A stretch of 21,531 nt of DNA from a virus. The stretch's first letter is position 1. Each line of letters opens with the position of its first letter. The notes below the pieces were generated by a model that saw only the letters and a program-made list of their open reading frames with translations, was not told where the DNA came from and searched no databases. The stretch covers positions 1 through 21,531 of IMG/VR virus record IMGVR_UViG_3300005264_000193; one strand, given 5' to 3'. Below, piece by piece: positions 14,683 through 21,487 of this stretch. The translations under genes and the position numbers were made by a program.

Positions 14683-15672
14683 GTGGTTTTACTACTAACG
14701 GATACACACCTTGGTCTGTATAAATCCTCGGACCTTTGGCATGATGTCACTATAAATCTCTTTAAAGAAGTGGTTGATACTGCTTTGAGTAGAGAGATTC
14801 AAACCATCATACATCTTGGCGACTTTTTTAACGAAAGGAAATCTACCAACAATAAAACATTGGAGGTGGCTTATGAAATTGCAGAAATTCTAAAGACTAT
14901 CCCCGATACTTATATCATTACTGGCAATCATGATATATATTACAAGAACAAACTCAACCCTTCTGCCCTTACCATGTTCAAAAATTTCAAACATATTCAC
15001 ATAGTTACGGAGCCATGTACCTTATTGGATGATAGCATATGTATGATTCCTTGGGGTCAAGAGATACCTGAAAGTGTCACTGAAAAGTATTGTTTAGGAC
15101 ATTTTGAAATCAATAACTTCTTTATGAATAGTAAAGCTAAATGTGACAAAGCCAAACTAAATGCTTCTGATTTCAGTTCATTTGATCATGTCTATTCTGG
15201 GCATTTTCATACACCTTCCACACAAGGAAATATCACTTATCTTGGTTCACCTTTTCAACAATCCTTTCACGACGTTGGATCATCAAGAGGATACTACATT
15301 TTTGATAAAGGTGATCTAGAGTTTATCGAGTTTAAGGATTATCCGAAGTTTACAAATGTGAAAAGTTCTGATATACTGAATGTTGAATTAATTAAAAACA
15401 ATATCATCAATTTTGTGTTTGAAGAAGATTATGGTACGAATAAAAACATACAATTAGTTGAAAAAATACAGTCTTTGTCTCCACAATCTTTAAAAGTGGA
15501 TTTCGGTAAGATACCTATTGAAGATAATGATATAGAGATGTTGAAAGACATTGTGATCGAGGGACATGATATGATTTTAAATGAATACATTAATCAAGAT
15601 AAAAACAGACCAAAAGGTCTCAAGAAGAAGAAGATAAAGCAACTATTGAGTGAAATGATGGAAGAAATATGA
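14683..15672 (+). CDS. 47: Recombination endonuclease subunit gp47 (SbcD/Mre11-like)
   Basis: 329 residues from GTG 14683 (T4 gp47 is 339). It has the full set of metallophosphoesterase motifs: LLTDTHLG (D7, H9), HLGDFFNER (D47, N50), TGNHD (N82, H83, D84), LGHFEI (H140) and SGHFHTP (H174, H176). These residues hold the two manganese ions of Mre11-type nucleases. The C-terminal part (from about 215) is the capping and gp46-contact region and ends Lys-rich. With gp46 it resects DNA ends for recombination-dependent replication. The TGA stop overlaps the ATG of the next gene as ATGA. It does not adjoin gene 46 directly; three small genes lie between. Confidence 0.95.
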   Translation: MVLLLTDTHLGLYKSSDLWHDVTINLFKEVVDTALSREIQTIIHLGDFFNERKSTNNKTLEVAYEIAEILKTIPDTYIITGNHDIYYKNKLNPSALTMFKNFKHIHIVTEPCTLLDDSICMIPWGQEIPESVTEKYCLGHFEINNFFMNSKAKCDKAKLNASDFSSFDHVYSGHFHTPSTQGNITYLGSPFQQSFHDVGSSRGYYIFDKGDLEFIEFKDYPKFTNVKSSDILNVELIKNNIINFVFEEDYGTNKNIQLVEKIQSLSPQSLKVDFGKIPIEDNDIEMLKDIVIEGHDMILNEYINQDKNRPKGLKKKKIKQLLSEMMEEI

Positions 15673-15857
15673 ATGAATCTCAACAGATAGTAAAGAAAAT
15701 TCGATTACTTGAGGAGGAATTATACAACATTCAAGAGAAATGTTTACATCTGATGGTTGAAAAAATACCAAGTCATTATAATCCATCTGATGGTGATTAT
15801 TGCATTGGTAATGAATGTTTTTGTCCGGAATGTTTGAAAAGATGGAAAGATTATTAA
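15669..15857 (+). CDS. Small Cys-rich, zinc-ribbon-like protein coupled to gene 47
   Basis: 62 residues, starting in the ATGA overlap with gene 47. Residues 1-24 are a charged helix; then come C25-x-H27 and, after a Ser/Tyr/Asp turn, C45, C50, C52 and C55 in the order YCIGNECFCPECLKRW. The C-x-H ... C-x2-C-x3-W layout is one I recognise from small phage proteins that probably bind one zinc ion. No enzyme motif is seen. The coupling suggests it is made in step with gp47. Its role is not known. Confidence 0.7.
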   Translation: MNESQQIVKKIRLLEEELYNIQEKCLHLMVEKIPSHYNPSDGDYCIGNECFCPECLKRWKDY

Positions 15858-15880
15858 ATAAAAATAAGGAGATATAGATT

Positions 15881-16357
15881 ATGGCAGGACGATTTGAAGA
15901 TGTTGGTGATGAAATATTGGAATTTGTTAATAGTGTAAAAAAGGAGTATTTTCCTGAATTGAAAAGTGCTACTATTAAAGTAATGTTTGATACCAAGAAG
16001 AAAACCAGTAAAGGTAGATTACAGATTGCTACTATCTCTAAAACTAACGAATTACAAAGATATTTAACTATAGATGAATCGAATAGCACATATGGATATG
16101 ATTACTTTCTATATCTTGATCAAATGATTTGGAATAATGGCGCCACGACAAAAGATAAGGAAAGAATTGTTCGTCACACGCTACAATACACCGACGTGGA
16201 TATGGAAAAGGAAAACCCTTATATATTAAGAGGTTGTGAGGTTATGACTTTCTATGATGAGATAGAAAGAAATAAAGATGATCCAGAATGGGAAGCAAGA
16301 TTGATGGAAGTGGGAATTTCTCTTTATGAACAAGCGAAAAAGGAAAAGAAAGAATAA
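15881..16357 (+). CDS. PhageMetallopep-like protein with degenerate active site
   Basis: 158 residues, ATG preceded by AAGGAGATA. The build matches the putative phage metallopeptidase family (PhageMetallopep) as I recall it: residues 28-60 (ATIKVMFDTKKKTSKGRLQIATI), 73-84 (YDYFLYLDQMIW), then the position of the zinc helix and a closing LRG-H-D-V-E-E-F segment. Here the zinc helix reads IVRHTLQYTD (residues 96-105) instead of HELxH, so the catalytic Glu and second His are lost, and the RGHD segment reads YILRGCEVMTF (114-124), losing the His. Only H99 of the usual ligands remains. Proteolysis is therefore unlikely; a binding or scaffold role is possible. It sits between genes 47 and 46 and its stop overlaps the next start. 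The fold call is by motif memory. Confidence 0.65.
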   Translation: MAGRFEDVGDEILEFVNSVKKEYFPELKSATIKVMFDTKKKTSKGRLQIATISKTNELQRYLTIDESNSTYGYDYFLYLDQMIWNNGATTKDKERIVRHTLQYTDVDMEKENPYILRGCEVMTFYDEIERNKDDPEWEARLMEVGISLYEQAKKEKKE

Positions 16358-16653
16358 TGGGTATAGAATATAGTTCAAACTTGATGATAGGTGAAATGTT
16401 TAACAACAATGATGAATTGGATTATAAGGAATTGGATTGTAGTACATTGGAATTTGCTGGAAATTTAATAACGGGTGAATATATGTGTATTGGTATATCA
16501 TTATCTTCAATAAAGAAATATGACAGTTATGTAACTATTGAAGGTGTTGATAATTATGATTTTATAAAAGAGAAGATTACTGAAAAACTCAAGAAATTCT
16601 TTCCCAATAGAGAATTGAATGTGAAAATGTATCTTGTAACAACTATTTCTTAA
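16357..16653 (+). CDS. Unknown small protein between the metallopeptidase-like gene and gene 46
   Basis: 98 residues; the ATG shares one base with the previous TAA (TAATG), so translation is likely coupled. The N-terminal third is acidic with Asn/Asp/Glu runs (NNNDELDYKELD); the rest alternates strand-like and helical segments (YVTIEGVDNYDFIKEKITEKLKKFFPNRELNVKMYLVTT). There is no Cys cluster, membrane segment or known motif. I do not recognise the family. Its place inside the gp47/gp46 block is the only clue to function. Confidence 0.65.
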   Translation: MGIEYSSNLMIGEMFNNNDELDYKELDCSTLEFAGNLITGEYMCIGISLSSIKKYDSYVTIEGVDNYDFIKEKITEKLKKFFPNRELNVKMYLVTTIS

Positions 16654-16675
16654 TGATAAAGGTGTGTGTGAAAAT

Positions 16676-18763
16676 ATGGATCGTATAGAATTTAAAAAAG
16701 TAAGATTCAAAAACTTTCTTTCTTATGGCAAGAAGTGGCAAGAAGTGGAATTACTTAAAGGCATCAATCTCGTTACTGGTATTGATAAGGATACTGGCAA
16801 ATCTAATGGTTCTGGTAAATCATCATTATTAGAATCCATATCTTTTGCTCTTTTTGGTACTGTACACAATGATGTGAAACAGAGTTCCATTATCAATTGG
16901 AAAACTAAAAAAGGTACAAAAGTAGAGCTATATTTCAGTAAAGGTAATATAAATTATAAGATATGTAGGTCACTTAAACCTAACAATCTTGAAATCTATA
17001 AAGATGATGTACTTATAGATACTCCTTCACATGTCAAGTATTACCAAGATCAGTTAGAATCTATCATTGGTATTAACAAGAGAACTTTTTCTAAACTTAT
17101 CCATTCAAATATCAATTCTGCAAATCAAATACTATCAATGAAAAAGGGTGATAAGCGTAAATTCATGGAAGAATTGTTTGGACTTGGTATTTATACTGAG
17201 TTACAGAAGCTTTCCAATGAACGGTTAAAAGATATACAGGACAAATTGAGAGAAAATGAGTTGAAATATAGTCACAATGAGCGTTCAATAGAAGATATGA
17301 AAAATACTATTGATAATCTCAAATCTAAAATTTCTAAAGCCTCTTCTGAGAGTGATTATGCCGATGAGTTAAAGAGATTAGATGAATTATTAAAAGAGTG
17401 TATATCTAGTATGTTACAATCTTGGGAATTGAAGAGAATAAAAGAAGCCTATGACAAGAATGTTGAGGAAAAGGAGAGCAAAGAAAAGGAACTGGACAAA
17501 CTATGGGTTCAAACTGATATGTTGAAAAAAACTCTTATCAGTAAAGAGAAATCTATAAAATCTATAAAATTGCAAAAGGTACCGGATACTGAAATTATTG
17601 AAAAGAAGGAAAATGACATAAAAGAAATTTTGGATAATGTAACTCGATCAATTAACAAGTTGAATACTGATATTGCAGTCACTAAATCTGATTTGAATCG
17701 AATTAAACAACAAAAGGATGATTTGGATGGTGAAGATATATGTCCTACTTGTGGACAAACAGTTTCAGGTAAGATACATATGAGTCACAATGATGAAATA
17801 AAAAAACTTGACAAATCTTTAACAATGTTATATACTAAGCGTAAAGAAAGTGAGGGAGAATCCAAAGATAATCAATCTAAACTTGACAAAATTCAGTTGA
17901 TAAGAAAAAAGTGTGAACAAGTTAATAGAGACAAAGAGAAAAAAGATGAATTGTTACAAGAGATCGAAGAGTTAAAGAAAGATATAATTGAATATGATAA
18001 AAAGAAGGTTCCGTTAGCAAAAAGATGTACATATTTGGGTGTTTGTATTCCTCCAAATGAGAACAAATTAAAGGAACATGAAGAAAAAAGTGATATATAT
18101 AAATCACTTTTACAAGAAATTCAATATGTGAAAGATAAGAAGGAATTGGAAGACAAAGCAAGTTCGGAATTGAATCTTTTGGTGAAGGATACGACTAAGG
18201 CTATCAATAAAACAAAAAAAGAAAATGTTAATATCACGAAAGATGATATAAAATTGAATGACTTGAAAGATCATATATCATACATTAAGGAAATTTGTAA
18301 AGATGAGAATGCTAAAAGTCTTGCCATATCTAAATCAAGACCAGCATTAGTAAAAGGAACAAATGAATACTTGTCAAATATAGGGTTCAATTTCTATATA
18401 ACACTTGACAATTGGTTGAATGCTGTTATCAAGGGTCCTGGCATTGCTAACGGAGATTATAAGAGTTTATCAAGTGGAGAAAAGAAAACTGTTGATCTTG
18501 CTTTACAGAATGCTTTTCTTGACATTGCCCGTATTCAAGCAGGAGTGATACCAGATATTTTGATTTATGATGAAGTTCTCGATTCCAGTATTGATGGAAG
18601 TGGTTTATCTAAAATTATGGAAATCATACGGAGAAAGGAAATGGAAGATGGATTAAAAGTTTTTATTATATCACACAATGATAATATTACCGAAACGGAT
18701 GAGCCAGATCATATTTATAGAGTAATTAAGAAAAATGGTTTTAGTAATATGGTGATTGAATGA
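16676..18763 (+). CDS. 46: Recombination endonuclease subunit gp46 (SbcC/Rad50-like ATPase)
   Basis: 695 residues from ATG 16676, with AAGGTG at 16659-16664 upstream; a GTG at 16664 in frame would add four residues but lies on top of that site. N-terminus: RIEFKKVRFKNFLSYG, then the Walker A loop as GKSNGSGKSS (41-50). A long charged coiled coil (about 175-555) is interrupted by the zinc hook CPTCGQ (C356, C359). The C-terminal half holds the ABC signature LSSGEKK (598-604) and Walker B with PDILIYDE (626-633). T4 gp46 is 560 residues, so the coiled-coil arms are longer. It forms the ATP-driven clamp that feeds DNA ends to gp47. The stop overlaps the next gene as ATGA. Confidence 0.95.
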   Translation: MDRIEFKKVRFKNFLSYGKKWQEVELLKGINLVTGIDKDTGKSNGSGKSSLLESISFALFGTVHNDVKQSSIINWKTKKGTKVELYFSKGNINYKICRSLKPNNLEIYKDDVLIDTPSHVKYYQDQLESIIGINKRTFSKLIHSNINSANQILSMKKGDKRKFMEELFGLGIYTELQKLSNERLKDIQDKLRENELKYSHNERSIEDMKNTIDNLKSKISKASSESDYADELKRLDELLKECISSMLQSWELKRIKEAYDKNVEEKESKEKELDKLWVQTDMLKKTLISKEKSIKSIKLQKVPDTEIIEKKENDIKEILDNVTRSINKLNTDIAVTKSDLNRIKQQKDDLDGEDICPTCGQTVSGKIHMSHNDEIKKLDKSLTMLYTKRKESEGESKDNQSKLDKIQLIRKKCEQVNRDKEKKDELLQEIEELKKDIIEYDKKKVPLAKRCTYLGVCIPPNENKLKEHEEKSDIYKSLLQEIQYVKDKKELEDKASSELNLLVKDTTKAINKTKKENVNITKDDIKLNDLKDHISYIKEICKDENAKSLAISKSRPALVKGTNEYLSNIGFNFYITLDNWLNAVIKGPGIANGDYKSLSSGEKKTVDLALQNAFLDIARIQAGVIPDILIYDEVLDSSIDGSGLSKIMEIIRRKEMEDGLKVFIISHNDNITETDEPDHIYRVIKKNGFSNMVIE

Positions 18764-18981
18764 TATCGCGTCACCAAAAATTCTGTTCTAAAAATAGGAA
18801 TGATAAGATGTGTGATATCAATATATGTGATTTTTGTATGCATTACAATTTCAATGGCGAGTGGTATTTGTTTGAGGAATCTTGGCAATTTGTCTATATT
18901 GAAAAAGGATTTTGCCACCTTGATGGATGTTACAGAGATCCTTATGATTTATGTGATAAAGATGCTTTTCATAAGAAATAA
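18760..18981 (+). CDS. Small Cys-rich protein coupled to gene 46
   Basis: 73 residues, starting in the ATGA overlap with gene 46. It carries C9, C18, C23, C26, C52, C57 and C65, with the pairs MCDINICDFC (residues 17-26) and FCHLDGCYRD (51-60), and many aromatic residues between. This suggests one or two bound zinc ions. I do not recognise the family. An overlapping frame from ATG 18800 is open for 65 codons but lacks a ribosome binding site and loses the coupling, so this frame is preferred. Confidence 0.65.
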   Translation: MISRHQKFCSKNRNDKMCDINICDFCMHYNFNGEWYLFEESWQFVYIEKGFCHLDGCYRDPYDLCDKDAFHKK

Positions 18982-19000
18982 AGAAGGAGAAAAATAAAAA

Positions 19001-19057
19001 ATGTACACATTCATAATTATCTGTGTAATCATATTGATATATATGCTTATAATATAA
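19001..19057 (+). CDS. Possible 18-residue hydrophobic peptide
   Basis: The frame MYTFIIICVIILIYMLII is entirely hydrophobic and follows AAGAAGGAG with a 12-base gap. It could be a membrane peptide, or only a remnant left by the repeat described at 18978. It lies in a run of small membrane-segment genes ahead of the endolysin. Evidence for expression is limited to the ribosome binding site. Confidence 0.3.
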   Translation: MYTFIIICVIILIYMLII

Positions 19058-19077
19058 TCTATTAAAGAGGTAGGATA

Positions 19078-19182
19078 ATGTTTGAATTTGGTATATGTGT
19101 TGGTATGTTATTAGTTATTTATACTTATTACATGATTAATAAGGAAATTAAGAAATTCAAAGATAAAGAAGGAGAAAAATAA
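19078..19182 (+). CDS. Small single-span membrane protein (34 residues)
   Basis: ATG with AGAGG at 19066-19070, 7 bases upstream. Residues 5-20 are hydrophobic (GICVGMLLVIYTYYM), followed by a Lys/Glu-rich tail (NKEIKKFKDKEGEK), giving an N-out or N-in single-pass protein with a basic cytoplasmic side. The end of the gene forms the second copy of the 28-bp repeat. Its position upstream of the endolysin makes a lysis role possible but unproven. Confidence 0.5.
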   Translation: MFEFGICVGMLLVIYTYYMINKEIKKFKDKEGEK

Positions 19183-19185
19183 AAA

Positions 19186-19536
19186 ATGTATCATATAATG
19201 ATCGATGAAATGGATTGGGACTGGGACCTTGGACCTACTCACATATTAAATAAAAATTATAATTTCTTGCCTGTACATATAAGTAGAGATGTTTTTGATG
19301 TAGATGAGGATGAGGACGTGAATTATTGTGTTATTAGTATATCCGATAATAACTATTCGATGATTGACCACAAGAAACCTTATATATTTCTTCACATAAT
19401 TGATGGAGGACCATCTTTTGACAATCTGAGCCGTGAAGTTAGAGAACATATTGATGAAATGTTGAAAATCGTTATTAAGGATGTGAAATGTATGAGTAGA
19501 CAACACACTCACATATGGGGTGGTGGTGGTATATAA
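19186..19536 (+). CDS. Acidic protein of unknown function (116 residues)
   Basis: ATG with AAGAAGGAG upstream, inside the second 28-bp repeat. The protein is acidic, with DEMDWDWDLGP near the start and DVDEDEDVNY around residue 40, alternating strands (YCVISISD, PYIFLHIIDGG) and a C-terminal helix. It ends HTHIWGGGGI, with two His and four Gly residues. No Cys cluster or membrane segment. I do not recognise it; the length, codon content and ribosome site support a real gene. Confidence 0.6.
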   Translation: MYHIMIDEMDWDWDLGPTHILNKNYNFLPVHISRDVFDVDEDEDVNYCVISISDNNYSMIDHKKPYIFLHIIDGGPSFDNLSREVREHIDEMLKIVIKDVKCMSRQHTHIWGGGGI

Positions 19537-19671
19537 TGAAGAAATATACTTATTAATTACCAGTGTACATATTTTGTTTAGTGTTATGTATTCATTGAAC
19601 CTATATGATGCAAATAACTTTTCAACGCGTTACTTGAATGTTGTAATATCGAGACTTTAAGGAGATAGAAA

Positions 19672-19821
19672 ATGATTATAGCATTTGTATTGGGTTTAAT
19701 CATCGGTTGTTGTATTGCTATGTTTGTAATAAGTTTATGTGTAGCAAGTGGCAGATCGGAATTAGAAGAAGAGATATACATACTTCAACATAAATTGGGA
19801 AAGGATTGTTATGAAAAATAA
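19672..19821 (+). CDS. Small membrane protein, candidate lysis factor (49 residues)
   Basis: ATG with AAGGAG at 19659-19664, 7 bases upstream. One long N-terminal membrane segment (IIAFVLGLIIGCCIAMFVISLCV, residues 2-24) is followed by a short charged, coiled-coil-like tail (RSELEEEIYILQHKLGKD). It ends inside an 11-bp overlap with the next gene. The layout fits a small holin or an inner-membrane spanin-like subunit, but it is shorter than most; the endolysin gene lies 260 bases on. The 135-base gap before it holds no gene I can support. Confidence 0.55.
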   Translation: MIIAFVLGLIIGCCIAMFVISLCVASGRSELEEEIYILQHKLGKDCYEK

Positions 19822-20074
19822 GAGATACAACAAGAGACTGTGGTTGAATGGTAAAAATTCACCTTCTACTGGAAGTGCTGTTGCCTTCAGTGGTAAAGTA
19901 AAATGGGGAAATGAAAAGAAACAACAACGATGGGAAAGATTTCTTGAAGTTTCTGATTGTAATTGCAAAGTAAGATTACATCAAGTATATGAAGATACTG
20001 ATAAAATATACATTAAGAAACTAAAGAGATTACGGAATTTTATTGATGATTATATTAAATATTTAGAGGAGTAA
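19811..20074 (+). CDS. Basic conserved-type phage protein, function unknown (87 residues)
   Basis: ATG overlaps the end of the previous gene by 11 bases. It starts strongly basic (KNKRYNKRLWLNGKNSPSTG), passes AVAFSGKVKW and has FLEVSDCNCKVRLHQ in the middle (residues 44-58), followed by a Lys-rich helix. The S-D-C-x-x-K-V-R-L-H element seems conserved-looking, but I cannot name the family. It lies between the small membrane protein and the endolysin, so a regulatory or lysis-related role is possible only by context. Confidence 0.65.
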   Translation: MKNKRYNKRLWLNGKNSPSTGSAVAFSGKVKWGNEKKQQRWERFLEVSDCNCKVRLHQVYEDTDKIYIKKLKRLRNFIDDYIKYLEE

Positions 20075-20082
20075 TTATTATT

Positions 20083-20595
20083 ATGAATATCGATGCTTAC
20101 ACTCTGGCACAAAGATTTACTGGTATAAAAGAAATAGATGGACCAATGAGTAATTCTCAAATTTTATCTATGTTGAAACTCGATACTGATTGGCCAGAAG
20201 ATGATAGTGTTCCGTGGTGTTCCGCTTTTGTCAACTATATCGCTTGGTTACTACGTTTACCCCGTTCTAAATCATTGAGAGCAAGATCATGGTTGGAAGT
20301 GGGTCATCCTATCAATATAAATGATGCTAAAAAGGGTTATGATGTAGTAGTTATCAAGCGAAAAGAAAGTGATCCTGGACCGGAAGTTATCAAATTTGCA
20401 GGGCACGTTGGTTTCTTTGCAGGATACGAAAAGTATAGTTATGGTATGGGTAAAATTTACATATTGGGTGGCAATCAAAGTAATTCAGTAACATTGAATG
20501 GATATAGTTATCTCAGATTACTAGGTATAAGAAGAATATATGATGAGGAACCCAAATTCACTATGGATAATGATAATGTTATAAAAATGGTGTAA
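20083..20595 (+). CDS. Endolysin, TIGR02594-type Cys/His peptidoglycan hydrolase
   Basis: 170 residues, ATG with GAGGAG upstream. The catalytic elements are in the expected order for the NlpC/P60-CHAP-like group annotated as TIGR02594: VPWCSAFVNYIAW (C46), FAGHVGFFAGY (H108) and YILGGNQSNSV (N131 as the third residue). The W-C-S-A-F-V segment at the start of a helix is typical. There is no signal peptide, so a holin or similar would be needed for access to the wall. The small membrane protein genes just upstream fit that. The C-terminal 15 residues are acidic and without a wall-binding domain. Confidence 0.85.
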   Translation: MNIDAYTLAQRFTGIKEIDGPMSNSQILSMLKLDTDWPEDDSVPWCSAFVNYIAWLLRLPRSKSLRARSWLEVGHPININDAKKGYDVVVIKRKESDPGPEVIKFAGHVGFFAGYEKYSYGMGKIYILGGNQSNSVTLNGYSYLRLLGIRRIYDEEPKFTMDNDNVIKMV

Positions 20596-20600
20596 TAAAA

Positions 20601-20648
20601 ATGAGTTTAAAAGAATTGATGAGAAAAGGTGGTGATGATGGTGAATAA
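20601..20648 (+). CDS. Possible 15-residue peptide ahead of a coupled gene
   Basis: The frame MSLKELMRKGGDDGE starts 5 bases after the endolysin stop and overlaps the next start by 11 bases. Its ribosome binding site is weak. It may only be a route for ribosomes to reach the next gene. Confidence 0.2.
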   Translation: MSLKELMRKGGDDGE

Positions 20649-20760
20649 AGAAGAATATAGAGCATTTATTGTAAAGAAGTTAGAATTGGAGTATGAAAAC
20701 CAATTGAAAGTCTCGAATTTGTTGGATATGTGTACTAAATTGGTCGAAGAAGAAATGTAG
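20638..20760 (+). CDS. Small helical protein (40 residues), unknown
   Basis: ATG 20638 (or GTG 20641) with AAGGTGG at 20626-20632. The product is charged and helical throughout (KEEYRAFIVKKLELEYENQLK). No known motif. The ribosome binding site is good, with 8 bases of spacing if GTG is used. Confidence 0.45.
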   Translation: MVNKEEYRAFIVKKLELEYENQLKVSNLLDMCTKLVEEEM

Positions 20761-20782
20761 AAGAAAACGAAGGAGGTGAAAA

Positions 20783-20929
20783 GTGAGACAAATGGGTAAA
20801 GAAGTTAAAAAAATGATATCGGAATTGAATTACATAGAAGATATATGTAAAGAATATTCAGAGGAAATTAGTAAATCCATAACACAAATACATCAAATAT
20901 TGAATTCCTTAATGAAAAATGAAAAGTAA
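20783..20929 (+). CDS. Small helical protein (48 residues) with GTG start
   Basis: AGGAGG at 20771-20776 lies 6 bases before GTG 20783; ATG 20792 is 15 bases away and less likely. The product is a single charged helical segment (KEVKKMISELNYIEDICKEYSEEI). It overlaps the next gene by 11 bases. Function not known. Confidence 0.5.
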   Translation: MRQMGKEVKKMISELNYIEDICKEYSEEISKSITQIHQILNSLMKNEK

Positions 20930-21143
20930 TGAATTTATGAATATGAAGGTTTTTGATTATGAAGACGACATAACTTATCTAAATATAGGTGATGTTTTCA
21001 TAATGGGTGACCATATGAAAGAACAAAAATCTGATGAGTTTGCCGGTAAATCAGATAGAGTTGTGTCCTATTATGAAGTAGTGGGTAAAAAGGGTGGAAA
21101 TGTTAATTATATTGTAAAAATTGAGAGATTAGAGGAGAATTAA
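20919..21143 (+). CDS. Unknown small protein (74 residues)
   Basis: The ATG at 20919 overlaps the previous gene by 11 bases; there is no clear ribosome site of its own, so it is probably coupled, and ATGs at 20937 and 20943 are alternatives. The product has acidic N-terminal and strand-rich C-terminal parts (DITYLNIGDVFIMGD, DRVVSYYEVVGKKGG, YIVKIERLEE), suggesting a small beta barrel. I do not recognise it. Confidence 0.6.
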   Translation: MKSNEFMNMKVFDYEDDITYLNIGDVFIMGDHMKEQKSDEFAGKSDRVVSYYEVVGKKGGNVNYIVKIERLEEN

Positions 21144-21147
21144 GAAA

Positions 21148-21483
21148 ATGACTCAGCAACAACAAAATGGTGAAAGTATTGCATTTGTATATAAATTCAA
21201 TTATGAGATGAATGAAAGTTTGTGGACTGCCAATATTGCAGGATTTACAAAGAATGAGGCTATGGACAAACTACAATCATTAATCTCCAATAAAGCAAAG
21301 AAAATCACGAGTATTGAACAACAATGTAGATTGGATGCTATCTCAGATCCGTTGATTGATGAAATTACTGAACCTTTACTTAAACAAATCGAAGAATTAA
21401 AGAAGAGTGTTGGTAGTAAAACAGACGATACTACTGTTGCTGAAGCGAAAAAGTCACCTGGAAGACCCAAAAAGGTAAAATAA
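21148..21483 (+). CDS. Unknown protein with basic GRPKK tail (111 residues)
   Basis: ATG with AGAGGAG just upstream at the end of the previous gene. Residues 10-35 are strand-like (IAFVYKFNYEM), the middle is helical (DPLIDEITEPLLKQIEELKKSV), and the end reads KKSPGRPKKVK, an AT-hook-like basic stretch that could contact the minor groove of AT-rich DNA. The N-terminus is Gln-rich (MTQQQQN). DNA binding is inferred from the tail alone. Confidence 0.6.
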   Translation: MTQQQQNGESIAFVYKFNYEMNESLWTANIAGFTKNEAMDKLQSLISNKAKKITSIEQQCRLDAISDPLIDEITEPLLKQIEELKKSVGSKTDDTTVAEAKKSPGRPKKVK

Positions 21484-21487
21484 AGAT

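Larger units (their letters stand above)
18978..19190 (+). repeat. 28-bp direct repeat holding a ribosome binding site and start codon
   Basis: The same 28 bases occur at 18978-19005 and 19163-19190. Each copy spans the TAA-end region of one gene, AAGAAGGAG, an A-rich spacer and ATGTA, so two different downstream frames (starting at 19001 and 19186) begin with an identical translation start. The spacing is 185 bp. Confidence 0.9.

Noticed and set aside
15643-16089. 148-codon minus-strand frame opposite the Cys-rich and metallopeptidase-like genes
   Set aside because: Shadow of two well-supported + strand genes with their own ribosome sites; the product is a low-complexity Leu/Ile/Ser sequence.
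18800-18997. 65-codon frame overlapping the Cys-rich gene after gene 46
   Set aside because: No ribosome binding site, and it competes with the ATGA-coupled 73-residue frame, which has a clear Cys pattern.
19586-19660. 24-codon frame (from ATG 19586) in the 135-base gap before the 49-residue membrane gene
   Set aside because: No ribosome binding site and no recognisable features. A TATGAT at 19604-19609 in the same gap has no acceptable -35 partner.
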